Below, piece after piece: positions 20,319-27,814 of a stretch of 64,000 nt of DNA. The notes below the pieces were generated by a model that saw nothing but the letters and a program-made list of their open reading frames with translations, did not search any database and was not told where the DNA came from. The DNA is from Advenella sp. S44 (GTDB taxonomy: Bacteria; Pseudomonadota; Gammaproteobacteria; Burkholderiales; Burkholderiaceae_B). A program made the translations under genes and the position numbers. The stretch lies in assembly GCF_002810445.1 (NCBI RefSeq), contig NZ_NEXS01000003.1:1302001-1366000 (forward strand). Reading direction: 5' to 3'. Position 1 is the first letter of the stretch; the number at the start of each line of letters is the position of its first letter.

Positions 20319-20767
20319 TGCCCGATGCGCTTGCGCGCCTCGGGCGCCTGCATCCAATTTGCTTGTTCAAGTAGTCTTGCTCGAATGCCTTCAAGCAAGG
20401 GGCCTTTTCGAACAACGGTAACGTCCGCCATGTCGGGGCGGCCTTGCGCCGGTCCAAAATCCGGATTCATCGCAACTTCACGCGCATTTTGAAACATATT
20501 GCGGTTGCCGGTATCGACATAAGACTCGGCAGATACGCCTTCGGCCAGGAGAATATCGAACTGATCCAGCTCGATATGGAAGTGCTAAAACGCGTGCAGC
20601 TCGAACAATTTCGAGGACATTGTGGTGGGTCCGATCTCATTGCGAACATCAAGCACCAAATATCTATCTGAAAGAATGTTCAAGACTGTCTGGCCGTCAT
20701 AGTTGCTTTGGTCTATGATTCCAACGCCCTGATTTGTCAGGTCAATATCTACTGTAGCCATGGTCAT
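20315..20767 (-). pseudogene. Decayed Hint-domain protein copy (internal deletion, amber stop)
   Basis: Reading from the ATG at 20767, the first codons (ATGACCATGGC) resemble the start of the intact Hint protein at 25469. About 50 residues later the frame runs into a tail matching residues 309-406 of the intact protein: LFELHAF, an amber TAG at 20585-20587, then HFHIELDQFDILLAEG and VDTGNRNMFQNA. The TAG stands where the intact copy has Gln, and the same frame continues to 20315. The whole catalytic Hint part, including its nucleophile and the SPGHH motif, is missing. This is therefore a relic made by internal deletion plus a nonsense change. It overlaps the kinase stop by 4 bases on the other strand. 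Confidence 0.85.
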
Positions 20768-21133
20768 CTATCCTTTTGAATGATGATGTGTTGGGTGACC
20801 CGGCATCATTACCCTGATTTTGCAATAATTTGAAATGTTTTCATGTTTTGATTTAACACAATTTGGATCTGATGGGAAAGTTCGTGATCAAGGCGCGGCG
20901 GGTACGGAGCATGGAGAATCGGTTTGCGGCGAGGGCAAGCGGTGATGCAACAACAGTGCATCAGCAAATTCCGACGAGGGTGCGCATATCAATATTCGTG
21001 CGGGCAAACAAATATTCGGACGAGCAAGCCTACATTTGTAAAAAGTCGCCAAGCTCCTTGATGGATGACAATATGAAGAGCCGCCATAGACGTTCTGGAT
21101 GCTATAGTGAGTGGTATCCACCAGGAGGATCTG
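20768..21133. other. Intergenic region, AT-rich then mixed
   Basis: 366 bases. The first 100 are AT-rich and probably held the promoter of the decayed Hint copy. No gene, strong repeat or terminator was seen in the rest. The last 15 bases are the ribosome binding site of the next gene. Confidence 0.5.
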
Positions 21134-21367
21134 ATGAAAAATACCGACAACGAGCGCACAGGCCATGTGGAAGTCTTTGATGAGCATGGTCAGGTCCATC
21201 AAGTGGACGTCTATGAGACGGTTGACAAGTCAATGCTCAGAGACTTTGATCCCGAAGCCAAAAACGGCGGCATGCCCCGATTCATGCTTGGAGACGTTAA
21301 GCTCGAGCATATATCCGGAACAGAATTCGAAGATATCTCTGGAAAGAAATATCGGCTCAAAGAGTAG
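21134..21367 (+). CDS. Small orphan protein, 77 residues
   Basis: It starts at an ATG placed 5 bases after a perfect AGGAGG (21123-21128), which decides against the upstream in-frame start at 21107. The protein is acidic and hydrophilic: it opens with MKNTDNERTGHVEVFDEHGQ, and its last third has GTEFEDISGKKYRLKE, a short beta-like ending. It has no signal, membrane segment or known motif. It is alone on the island between the Hint relic and the next small gene. No family was recognised. Confidence 0.65.
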   Translation: MKNTDNERTGHVEVFDEHGQVHQVDVYETVDKSMLRDFDPEAKNGGMPRFMLGDVKLEHISGTEFEDISGKKYRLKE

Positions 21368-22037
21368 TTGTAATGTCCTTGTGTGATCGGTTCGCCAGCC
21401 TTTACCGTCTGAAGGCCGCGTGGCGGTCCGATACTGGGGGTGGCGTTGGAGATCTGCAGGGGTGCGAGTGCATGGCGCAATGAAACGGTTCAGGTACGTC
21501 AAAACACCGCCGTGTATGTTGGAGGTGTGGACGCAGTCAAGTGACGATCCAATCGCCGAGAAAAAGTATTTGAGCATGGCATAAATCGTAAGCAAATATG
21601 TCAATCGCTTTAAGACGAGGTGTATATCGGCAATGATGTTCATCGCGGGATGTGCTGCGTCGGCTGTAAATGCCACTGAAGATACATTGATCAACCGGCG
21701 AAGGGACTGACGCGCCTTATGCCGAAATACCGACCGTGGCTGGTCACTTTTCCCGGATGTTGGCATTGTTACGGGCGGCGCTAATGGTCATGGGCGCGGA
21801 CCCAGGGTCTGTCGGGGATTCGATCGATCAACTGACTTGCTGCAGCGTTTCCTCCAGTGTACCGGTGAGCTGTGTCGCTGGCTGACTGCGACGGTGATGA
21901 ATGCCCGTGGCAGGGGTATTTTGCCGGTTTCCGCGCTACCGCTTAGTCAGGGTTGTCGTGTTTCGTAACATTTACTTGTTCGAAACATGTTACGGTTTCT
22001 TTTCTACTTGTTTAAAACATATTAAAAGGAGTAGACC
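21368..22037. other. Long non-coding stretch in the island
   Basis: 670 bases without a supported gene. A minus-strand frame (21230-21766) is open but has no ribosome binding site and overlaps the real 21134 gene. The last 80 bases carry three TGTT-N-AACA inverted repeats (listed separately). Otherwise nothing identifiable; it may be eroded mobile DNA. Confidence 0.5.
21959..22019. promoter_or_regulatory. Three operator-like TGTT-N3/4-AACA sites
   Basis: The sites are 21959-21970 (TGTTTCGTAACA), 21977-21987 (TGTTCGAAACA) and 22009-22019 (TGTTTAAAACA). The last two sit in a 19-bp direct repeat (16 of 19 identical) at 21974 and 22006, spaced by 32 bp, about three helix turns. A perfect 8-bp inverted repeat CGTAACAT / ATGTTACG (21964, 21987) overlaps them. 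They lie directly upstream of the small gene at 22038. The array suggests binding of a dimeric repressor; which one cannot be told. Confidence 0.5.
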
Positions 22038-22250
22038 ATGCCATACCGAAGAAGACAGATCGATATATCGAATAAATCAGGCCCCGAATTCGACTACTGG
22101 TTAAAGTCGAATATTTCCGATAACGGATATAGGAACTGGTATCGGACCGACAGGCTTTCTCGAGAGCAGTGGCTCGATAAGATGGAAGCTGATATTCGCC
22201 AGGACAAACTGGAAAAAGACCGTCGGGAAAAGTGGAAGCAACACTGGTAG
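22038..22250 (+). CDS. Small highly charged orphan protein, 70 residues
   Basis: It starts after AAAAGGAG with good spacing and is closed by a clear terminator, so it is very probably expressed. The protein is rich in Arg, Lys, Asp and aromatic residues, with DYWLKSNISDNGYRNWYRTD in the middle and a strongly charged helix at the end (MEADIRQDKLEKDRREKWK). It has no signal or membrane segment. An array of inverted repeats lies upstream. No family was recognised; small nucleic-acid-binding or adaptor roles would fit but are not shown. Confidence 0.7.
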   Translation: MPYRRRQIDISNKSGPEFDYWLKSNISDNGYRNWYRTDRLSREQWLDKMEADIRQDKLEKDRREKWKQHW

Positions 22251-22258
22251 ACTGACCA

Positions 22259-22288
22259 GAACCCGTCTGCTTGAGGCGGGTTTTTATT
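22259..22288 (+). terminator. Terminator of the 22038 gene
   Basis: AACCCGTCT pairs with AGGCGGGTT (one G-U), 5-base loop, five T at the end. It starts 9 bases after the stop codon. Confidence 0.88.
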
Positions 22289-22331
22289 GTCTGGAGCCGC
22301 CTGCGGGCTTTGTCTTTCGTCCAATGCCAAC

Positions 22332-22829
22332 TTATTCGTGGACAGCGATATGGGTAATTGCGCCAGGGCGTTGGTCCAGCTTGCCGATCAAGAAAGAGGG
22401 TCGAAAATTATACTTTTGGAGTGACTCGGAAGCGGGCCGAACCCATCGATATTCAAGGTTGGCGCCGCCATCCTGGCAAGTGTGCACAACCTTATTTTCG
22501 TCAAACGCGGGCGGCGATTGGAGCTCAACATCAAAATACAGGCCGATTTCATGCAGTGTGTCGTTGTCGCTCTTTCCGCACAATTCAATGACGTAACGCA
22601 AGGGGCCGACGACAGCGGGGCTATTTAGCTCCTCTTGCATTTCACGCGCCAATGCTTCGGTGGCCAATTCATTAAATTCGACACGTCCGCCTGGCAGCAC
22701 CCAAAAGTCAACCTTTTTGTCGCGGTGGATCAAGAGATGTCCATTTGACCAGATCAACGCGGCTGCCCGAAATTGGAACCGGGTGTTGCCCCAATCCATT
22801 GTGATCATTTTTCGAGATTCGTCGTTCAT
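22332..22829 (-). CDS. Nudix hydrolase
   Basis: 165 residues. The Nudix box is complete (G-x5-E-x7-REMQEEL, beginning GGRVEFNE at about residue 47), with the two metal-binding glutamates. Members hydrolyse nucleoside diphosphates linked to another group. No specificity motif was recognised. The ATG at 22829 has no good ribosome binding site; codons 8 and 11 are alternative starts. A terminator-like hairpin sits 53 bases upstream of the start on the same strand (see 22883). Confidence 0.9.
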   Translation of the reverse strand: MNDESRKMITMDWGNTRFQFRAAALIWSNGHLLIHRDKKVDFWVLPGGRVEFNELATEALAREMQEELNSPAVVGPLRYVIELCGKSDNDTLHEIGLYFDVELQSPPAFDENKVVHTCQDGGANLEYRWVRPASESLQKYNFRPSFLIGKLDQRPGAITHIAVHE

Positions 22830-23318
22830 GGGTGGATTTTAGGACGGAAACTGTCTTTACCTGCCCCTGAAGCGCCACGGGCAAAAAAAACCAGCCGAAA
22901 GGCTGGTCAGGACCACCCAAATATTGGATGAGAAGACCGTTTGATTATAGATCTTTGCTACCGGGAAGACTTTCAAGAATTGTTAGTTCCAGGCGTTAGC
23001 AAACCCAGTGTCGCTTTGATCATACAGTTTGCTGGCGAAAAACCCTGAATCATTGAGCACATGCGATTTTTACGTTCGATGGTGTACGCGATTGCTGCGC
23101 TCCACGGCATACGTTGTTGCTGCACTCGATGGGATACATAATTATTCAACCGCCGGGGCGGCTCGCCAGAGGATCCTATCTGGATAGCCCACGCAAAAAC
23201 GGGGGAACGCATTGAATTACCCGCCATATAGCGGCAACCTTGACTCTTTTGGGGGGAACGGTTTTTTGGAGAATGTTAGAATAAAAGTTCACCCTATCAT
23301 CGTTGAAAGGAGTGCAAT
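22830..23318. other. Intergenic region before the 23319 gene
   Basis: 489 bases. The part up to 22950 contains the hairpin and TATAAT described as a possible short RNA or attenuator. From 22950 to 23280 nothing is supported; an 84-codon minus-strand frame (22973-23227) lacks a ribosome binding site and family resemblance. Confidence 0.5.
22883..22937 (-). ncRNA. Candidate short RNA or Nudix leader attenuator
   Basis: On the minus strand a perfect TATAAT (22944-22949) is followed by a first hairpin (CATCCAAT / ATTGGGTG). Then comes a perfect 7-bp stem ACCAGCC / GGCTGGT with a 4-base loop and eight T. No supported protein gene ends just before this terminator. Transcription from the TATAAT would give an RNA of about 55 bases, or a leader that ends prematurely before the Nudix gene. 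The -35 element is poor: TTGAAA lies 21 bases away. Confidence 0.35.
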
Positions 23319-23561
23319 ATGTCTTTCGTTAAACCGGTAGTGGACCAGAAAAACGAGGTTATGGATGGACGTAGTCTGTCCGATTTATCAATCGAGCAAT
23401 ATGCAGGTTACATTTCCGAATATCTGCTGAGGTTAAACTCAAGAGGCGTGCGCATGTCAGAGATCGGCAAAGTTCCCCTTGCTGCGACGCCTGAACAAAT
23501 CGATGAGTTGATTAATCATCTTCAGCTTGTCAGGCAAGAAATGAAGAACTTGAGAAAGTAG
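23319..23561 (+). CDS. Small orphan protein, 80 residues
   Basis: The ATG follows GAAAGGAG at good spacing, and a terminator follows the stop by 39 bases. The protein is soluble and largely helical, with LSIEQYAGYISEYLLRLNSR in the middle and a C-terminal helix TPEQIDELINHLQLVRQEMK. It has no signal, cysteine or known motif. It stands alone on the island. No family was recognised. Confidence 0.7.
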   Translation: MSFVKPVVDQKNEVMDGRSLSDLSIEQYAGYISEYLLRLNSRGVRMSEIGKVPLAATPEQIDELINHLQLVRQEMKNLRK

Positions 23562-23600
23562 GGCTGCCAAAGATAGACGCGTCTCGTATTGGATACTGTG

Positions 23601-23624
23601 AACCCGCTTCGGCGGGTTTCCTTT
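23601..23624 (+). terminator. Terminator of the 23319 gene
   Basis: AACCCGC-TTCG-GCGGGTT stem-loop followed by a T-rich tract (TCCTTTT). Confidence 0.8.
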
Positions 23625-23762
23625 TCTCTCAAACGGATATAAGCGTCAATATTTGTCGTCTGCCGCAGGCATGTTTTCGGTGCAAGGCGGGCAGGGTGAA
23701 CTATCACGCCCGCTAATCGGTATTTTCACTGCGCGGTACGGAACCCATTTGAAGCTGCCTGC

Positions 23763-23987
23763 CTACAGTTGTTGTGGATGGTCGCGGCGATAGAGTTCCC
23801 ATTCCTCAATTTCCGTTCCATCGGGCAATTTACAGATTCCGATCTCTCCCTTTTCGGTTTTCTTTATGGTGAGCGAGCCGCCTTTCTCTTTGCAATATAC
23901 AGAGGCAGGATTGGCCATCCCAACCGACTGTTGGGCACACGCAGTAAGGAACAAGCCGGGGATCAGTAAGGCAAGCAGTTGTTTCAT
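23763..23987 (-). CDS. Small DUF333 lipoprotein
   Basis: 74 residues from the ATG at 23987, chosen because GGAGA precedes it and a lipoprotein signal then begins at residue 1; the frame is open to 24014. The lipobox is LTAC with Cys17. The mature part MANPASVYCKEKGG...GEIGICKLPDGTEIEEWELYRRDH follows the DUF333 pattern (NPA...C...GG...G...C.L.dG...ew...r). Small proteins of this family occur in the proteobacterial envelope and have no known function. The two remaining cysteines could form a disulfide. Confidence 0.82.
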   Translation of the reverse strand: MKQLLALLIPGLFLTACAQQSVGMANPASVYCKEKGGSLTIKKTEKGEIGICKLPDGTEIEEWELYRRDHPQQL

Positions 23988-24195
23988 CGTGGTCTCCATC
24001 AAAGCAATCTTCATTATAGGTGACGCAGTTTTTGATAAGGAAATAAAAGCCGGAGACGCAAAAAAGAAGACCCGTCAGATCAATGAAAATTTAAATTTGC
24101 GTAATTAATGAGCCCGTCCATGTGCGGTTTTTTTGCATGTAATTATCATAGAACGCCGTAGAACCGGGTGATCACCTCCACCTGCACTAGCGCCA

Positions 24196-24228
24196 CCGAA
24201 CCATCAGTGCTATCGATCGATGGTTCGG
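24196..24228. other. Inverted repeat after the Hint gene
   Basis: A perfect 10-bp inverted repeat (CCGAACCATC / GATGGTTCGG) with a 13-base loop that itself contains CGATCGAT-like sequence. It lies 21 bases after the Hint gene stop on the minus strand. There is no T-run, so it may stabilise the transcript end or be a recombination remnant. Confidence 0.5.
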
Positions 24229-24248
24229 CGCTGACAAATGAGCACCTT

Positions 24249-25469
24249 TTACCCGGCAAGTTTCTTCGCCTCGGGGACTTGCATCCAATTGGCACGCTCA
24301 AGCAGCTTTGCCCGGATTCCTTCAAACACGGGGCCTTTTCGGACAATCCTAATACCAGGCACATCAGGCCGACCAGCGGCAGGCCCAAAGTCCGGATTCA
24401 AAGCAACTTCATGGGCATTCTGGAACATATTGCGGTTGCCTGTATCGACATATGACTCAGCCGGCACGCCTTCGGCCAGCAGGATATCGAACTGCTCGAG
24501 TTCAATATGGAAGTACTGGAAGGAGGGCAGATCAAATAATTGCACAATTGACTTGCCATTAACGAGATTCATGGCAGAGACCAGATTTCCGTCAAAGCTG
24601 ACATGGTGCCCTGGTGACATGATCAAGTCGCGGTGTGGCACATTGTCGGCAATGCAGCCTCTTTTGAATAGAATAGGGAATGCGCGTTTGGCGTCTTTGA
24701 CCGGAATGCGGCCTTTATACAAAGTTCGATATCCCAGCCATTTAACCGTAGCTATACCGCCGCTTGCTGTCAGAACTTTATCGCCTGCTTGTAAATCTTC
24801 GACTTGGACTTCTCCATTTGGGGTCGCAATGTGTGTCCCTCTTAGATAGCAAGCGTAGCTCATCGTGTTTCCGTCAAATACCACATTTGATAAATCTTGA
24901 TCAGGAGCATCAAATTTTCCAACTACATTACCTTGACTATTGTGAAAAACAATTTGTCCATTTTCTACCGCACCACTCGCGGCGTCATTCAACTGGATAA
25001 CATCACCCGGTGACAGCCCTTCGATAGACGGGACGCCGTCCAACCCAGACACTGAATCAAAAATTAAAGTCGAATTGCCATCACTAGTCATGTCAAATTT
25101 CATGCCGGCAAGGGTTTCGCTATCAATATCATCAGCCGTTATGTGAAGGGTTGAATCTGGAGCAAGATTCACAGTCGTATTTACGTGTTCCCCCAGTTGC
25201 TGGAACGAACTTAAATTAATATTTGCGCCTTGCCCAACGGAAAAGTGGAAATCTCCCGAATCCGTGCCAGCGGGTATATTGGAAATATATTTAACTTCGT
25301 AAGGTTCCTGTAGATTCATAAAATTACTGACATGAGTGCTAGTACCAGTATCAGCGCCATGATTATTTATGATCGTGTAATCAATACCTACTTGTGAAAT
25401 ATTTTGATCGAAGTTTGCTTCGGTCCGCTCACTGCTCAAGTCAACTGATTGAGTGTTTGCCACGGTCAT
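24249..25469 (-). CDS. Hint-domain (Hedgehog/intein-like) self-processing protein
   Basis: 406 residues. Residues 1-205 are Asn/Asp/Ser-rich with beta-type spacing and no cysteine, like an adhesin or repeat-type passenger. The Hint domain starts at Cys207 (SYACYLRGTHIATPNGEVQVEDL), the usual nucleophile after a serine/alanine junction, and has the second motif HRDLIMSPGHHVSFDG at about residues 279-294, with His288/His289 in the TxxH position of the family. It ends in a conserved tail (residues 316-406). Hint domains catalyse N-S acyl shift and cleavage or ligation of their N-terminal partner. There is no Sec signal, so export would need another route. GAGGA lies only 2 bases before the ATG; the in-frame GTG at codon 3 is better spaced. 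A dead copy of the tail is at 20315. Confidence 0.85.
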   Translation of the reverse strand: MTVANTQSVDLSSERTEANFDQNISQVGIDYTIINNHGADTGTSTHVSNFMNLQEPYEVKYISNIPAGTDSGDFHFSVGQGANINLSSFQQLGEHVNTTVNLAPDSTLHITADDIDSETLAGMKFDMTSDGNSTLIFDSVSGLDGVPSIEGLSPGDVIQLNDAASGAVENGQIVFHNSQGNVVGKFDAPDQDLSNVVFDGNTMSYACYLRGTHIATPNGEVQVEDLQAGDKVLTASGGIATVKWLGYRTLYKGRIPVKDAKRAFPILFKRGCIADNVPHRDLIMSPGHHVSFDGNLVSAMNLVNGKSIVQLFDLPSFQYFHIELEQFDILLAEGVPAESYVDTGNRNMFQNAHEVALNPDFGPAAGRPDVPGIRIVRKGPVFEGIRAKLLERANWMQVPEAKKLAG

Positions 25470-25874
25470 TTCCTCTTTTTTTGTAAAATTTTGAATCGAA
25501 ACTTAATGATAGCTGAATTTTTTATTCATTTTATTTGAAATTTTCGCAAAATATTACAAAATATCACATAGAGAAAACTCATTAAAGGTGTCTATTTTTA
25601 ATACGACTAGAGACTTTTGCCGCTCACGTGCAAGCCACACCATTAATCGCAGTCAACGCAGCCGGTATTCTGTTTCTGTCATTGGTTGTGCCATTATCCG
25701 TCAGGATCGCGAAAATATGGCCGCATGCTCAAGCTCGGAGTCAGCCAGGACGTAATCGATTTTGCCCTGCCAATGTTGCGCCAAGGGGTTTGGGCGTGTG
25801 CTATTACACTATTGTCGAAAAGCGGCATGCTCTTGGCTACCAGTTGCCCGGCGACCGTAAATGGTACATACCGG
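25470..25874. other. Intergenic region upstream of the Hint gene
   Basis: 405 bases. The first 130 are very AT-rich and should hold the Hint promoter. The rest has short open frames in two phases that may be the decayed upstream part of the integrase remnant at 25875, but no motif could be assigned with confidence. Confidence 0.45.
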
Positions 25875-26127
25875 TGTGCATCCGTCAGACATCAATCGGC
25901 CGTGCTTCAAGCAGCTTTCGCGAAAGCCAATATTGAGGACTTTCACTGTCATGATCGGGGCATACATGGGGCAGCTTGCACAGCCCGGCGGGTAGGCTGC
26001 TCTTTGTGTTGAAGGCATTAGGTGCAGGGGACATCTGGAAATGATCAAGAAGTACGCGCATTTGAATGCGGATCTTATGACCGACCACCCACGTGAACGT
26101 AGTCACGTTTTTGCTCACCGCAAGTAG
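25875..26127 (+). pseudogene. Tyrosine recombinase (phage-type integrase) remnant
   Basis: The C-terminal half of a tyrosine integrase can be read across three frames. AAFAKANIEDFHCHD (frame of 25914) leads into the family HDLRHTW box. After a 1-base loss at about 25956, RHTW continues as HTWGSLHSPAGRLLFVLKALG (frame of 25961). After a second shift at about 26038, LEMIKKYAHLNADLMTDHP carries the catalytic-Tyr segment and runs to TAG at 26127. The match to the usual 'RHTWAS...G.p..vLk.LGGW.slemv.rYAHL' pattern is clear. The gene is inactive. It stands 82 bases from tRNA-Met, as expected for an element that integrated there. Confidence 0.8.
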
Positions 26128-26146
26128 TGGAGTTTGTAGCAGACAA

Positions 26147-26172
26147 CAAAAAGGCCGCGAGCAAGGCGGCCT
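26147..26172 (-). terminator. Terminator of tRNA-Met
   Basis: On the minus strand AGGCCGC pairs with GCGGCCT (7-base loop) and is followed by five T. It is 37 bases after the tRNA 3' end. Confidence 0.8.
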
Positions 26173-26208
26173 AAGTGTTTGATATATCTACGGATTAAAC
26201 TGTGTAAA

Positions 26209-26285
26209 TGGTGGCTCTTCCCCGATTCGAACGGGGGACCTGCGGATTATGATTCCGTCGCTCTAACCGACTGAGCTAAAGAGCC
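26209..26285 (-). tRNA. tRNA-Met (CAT)
   Basis: A full cloverleaf can be drawn: acceptor GGCTCTT / AAGAGCC, D-arm GCTC...GAGC, anticodon loop ATCATAA with anticodon CAT, T-arm CCCCG-TTCGAAT-CGGGG, discriminator A and an encoded CCA (plus-strand TGG at 26209). The anticodon stem has an A-C mismatch at pair 27-43 (ACGGA / TCCGC). CAT could also be the Ile2 tRNA needing lysidine, but the acceptor and T-arm look like elongator Met. The 3' end faces the island and the integrase remnant. Confidence 0.93.
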
Positions 26286-26416
26286 ATTTTCACAGCTTGC
26301 CCTCAAGATTAATGAGGTTTCATTCAAACCCATCTGCTTCTCAAAAATGCATTAAGTTGCAGTGCGATTCAATGAAGCATGAAACTATATCAGTATTTTT
26401 TTCATTGTGCAAGTTT

Positions 26417-27643
26417 TTATTGCAAGGCACGCAGGATTTTCTGGCCGGCGCGTCCGTCTGGCGTGAGGCCGAGTCGGTTTTGTTCGGTTTTGATGGCTTC
26501 CCGCGTTTTGCTGCCAATCAGGCCATCGGGCTCGCCGATGTCATGCCCGCGGTCCAGCAGCCTTTTCTGCAGGGCGACCCGTTCCGCGCGTGACAGGCCA
26601 GGGTCGTCGGTGGGCCACGGCGTTGCGAAAGGGCCTGCGCCACGCAGGCGATCGCTCAGGTGGGCAATGGCCAGGGCATAACTTTCGGCGGCGTTGTAGC
26701 CATAGATCACGTCAAAATTGCGAAAAACCAGAAATGCCGGTCCGGCGGCGCCGGCCGGTGTGAGCAGGCCCGCTTTCTGCGTACTCGATACAACAGTATC
26801 CAGGGGGCGGCCGTCGACGGTCGTTATGCCGCGCGCAGCCCATGTCGATATGGGCTTTTTATTACGCCTGCCTTCGCCGGCGGTGTTTATGCCGGCTGGC
26901 AGCCGTACTTCGAAGCCCCAGGGCTGTCCCGTCTGCCAGCCGCCCTTGGCAAGAAAGTTGGCGGTGGAGGCCAAGGCATCGGCCGAGTTGTCCATCAGAT
27001 CGCGCCTTCCGTCGCCGTCAAAGTCTACCGCCAGTCGCTCAAACGTTGAAGGCATGAACTGCGTGTGGCCAAAAGCGCCCGCCCAGGAGCCGACCAGACG
27101 TTGCGGCTGGATATCGCCCGATTGCAGGATTCTGAGTGTGGCAAAGAATTCTTTCTGAAAATAGGCCTGCCTGCGTCCATAGCAACTGAGCGTACCCAGC
27201 GCCTGTACCAAGGGATACTTGCCTTGCGTCTGCCCGAAGTTGCTTTCCACACCCCAGACTGCCACGACGGTCGCCGGATCAACTCCATATTGCGCCGAGA
27301 CCCGTTGCAGCACCTCACCGTGCCTGGACAAGTTGCTGCGGCCCTCACTGATGCGCTGATCGTCTACGAGCCCAGCCAGGTAGTCCCAGATAGGCTGGCG
27401 AAATTCGGGCTGGTAATTGAGTTTTTCCAGAATGCTCATGTCAGGCACGACCCCTTGGGTGAACTGAGCAAACGATTGGGCCGAGATGCCCGCGCGTGCT
27501 GCTTGCGGCTGCAGTTTCTGCATGCATGCTGCAAAATCTGCGCTGTTTTGCGCCAGTGTCACGCCGGGTAAGGCCAATGCCAAAACCAAAGTGAGCTTGT
27601 GCAAAGGGCGAAGTGAACGGCGGCGCGAACGGCGGGTGGGCAT
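26417..27643 (-). CDS. Lytic murein transglycosylase, MltB family
   Basis: 408 residues. A basic N-terminus and a hydrophobic signal (residues about 14-31, ending ...TLAQ) export it to the periplasm. The SLT_2 domain (about 35-330) contains the catalytic Glu133 in AVWGVESNFG and 'GAFGHTQFMPSTF' about residue 190. The last 60 residues are a peptidoglycan-binding type 1 domain (LLDRGHDIGEPDGLIGSKT). It cleaves the glycan strand to 1,6-anhydro products. The lipobox of classical MltB is absent, so it is a soluble relative. It is divergent from prc. Confidence 0.93.
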   Translation of the reverse strand: MPTRRSRRRSLRPLHKLTLVLALALPGVTLAQNSADFAACMQKLQPQAARAGISAQSFAQFTQGVVPDMSILEKLNYQPEFRQPIWDYLAGLVDDQRISEGRSNLSRHGEVLQRVSAQYGVDPATVVAVWGVESNFGQTQGKYPLVQALGTLSCYGRRQAYFQKEFFATLRILQSGDIQPQRLVGSWAGAFGHTQFMPSTFERLAVDFDGDGRRDLMDNSADALASTANFLAKGGWQTGQPWGFEVRLPAGINTAGEGRRNKKPISTWAARGITTVDGRPLDTVVSSTQKAGLLTPAGAAGPAFLVFRNFDVIYGYNAAESYALAIAHLSDRLRGAGPFATPWPTDDPGLSRAERVALQKRLLDRGHDIGEPDGLIGSKTREAIKTEQNRLGLTPDGRAGQKILRALQ

Positions 27644-27814
27644 GAAGAGGGCTCCTGATTATGGTCAAATCGTGTAATAGATTGAAGTCAAATTCTAACG
27701 TATGTGCAATTTTGTTTGTGATTTCATGTGTTTGCTGAAAAACATGAGTAAAATTGACCGCAGTTCGTTAGAATCAGTACCCGTTATCCTATTCACTCGT
27801 TGAGATTGCATTGT

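Noticed and set aside
21230-21766. 178-codon minus-strand frame on the island
   Set aside because: Overlaps the supported 21134 gene on the other strand and has no start signal or recognisable motif.
22973-23227. 84-codon minus-strand frame
   Set aside because: No ribosome binding site, no family resemblance, and it lies in a non-coding stretch; kept only as context of the candidate short RNA.
24015-24248. Terminator for the Hint gene
   Set aside because: A good inverted repeat exists, but with no T-run on the minus strand; listed as an inverted repeat only.
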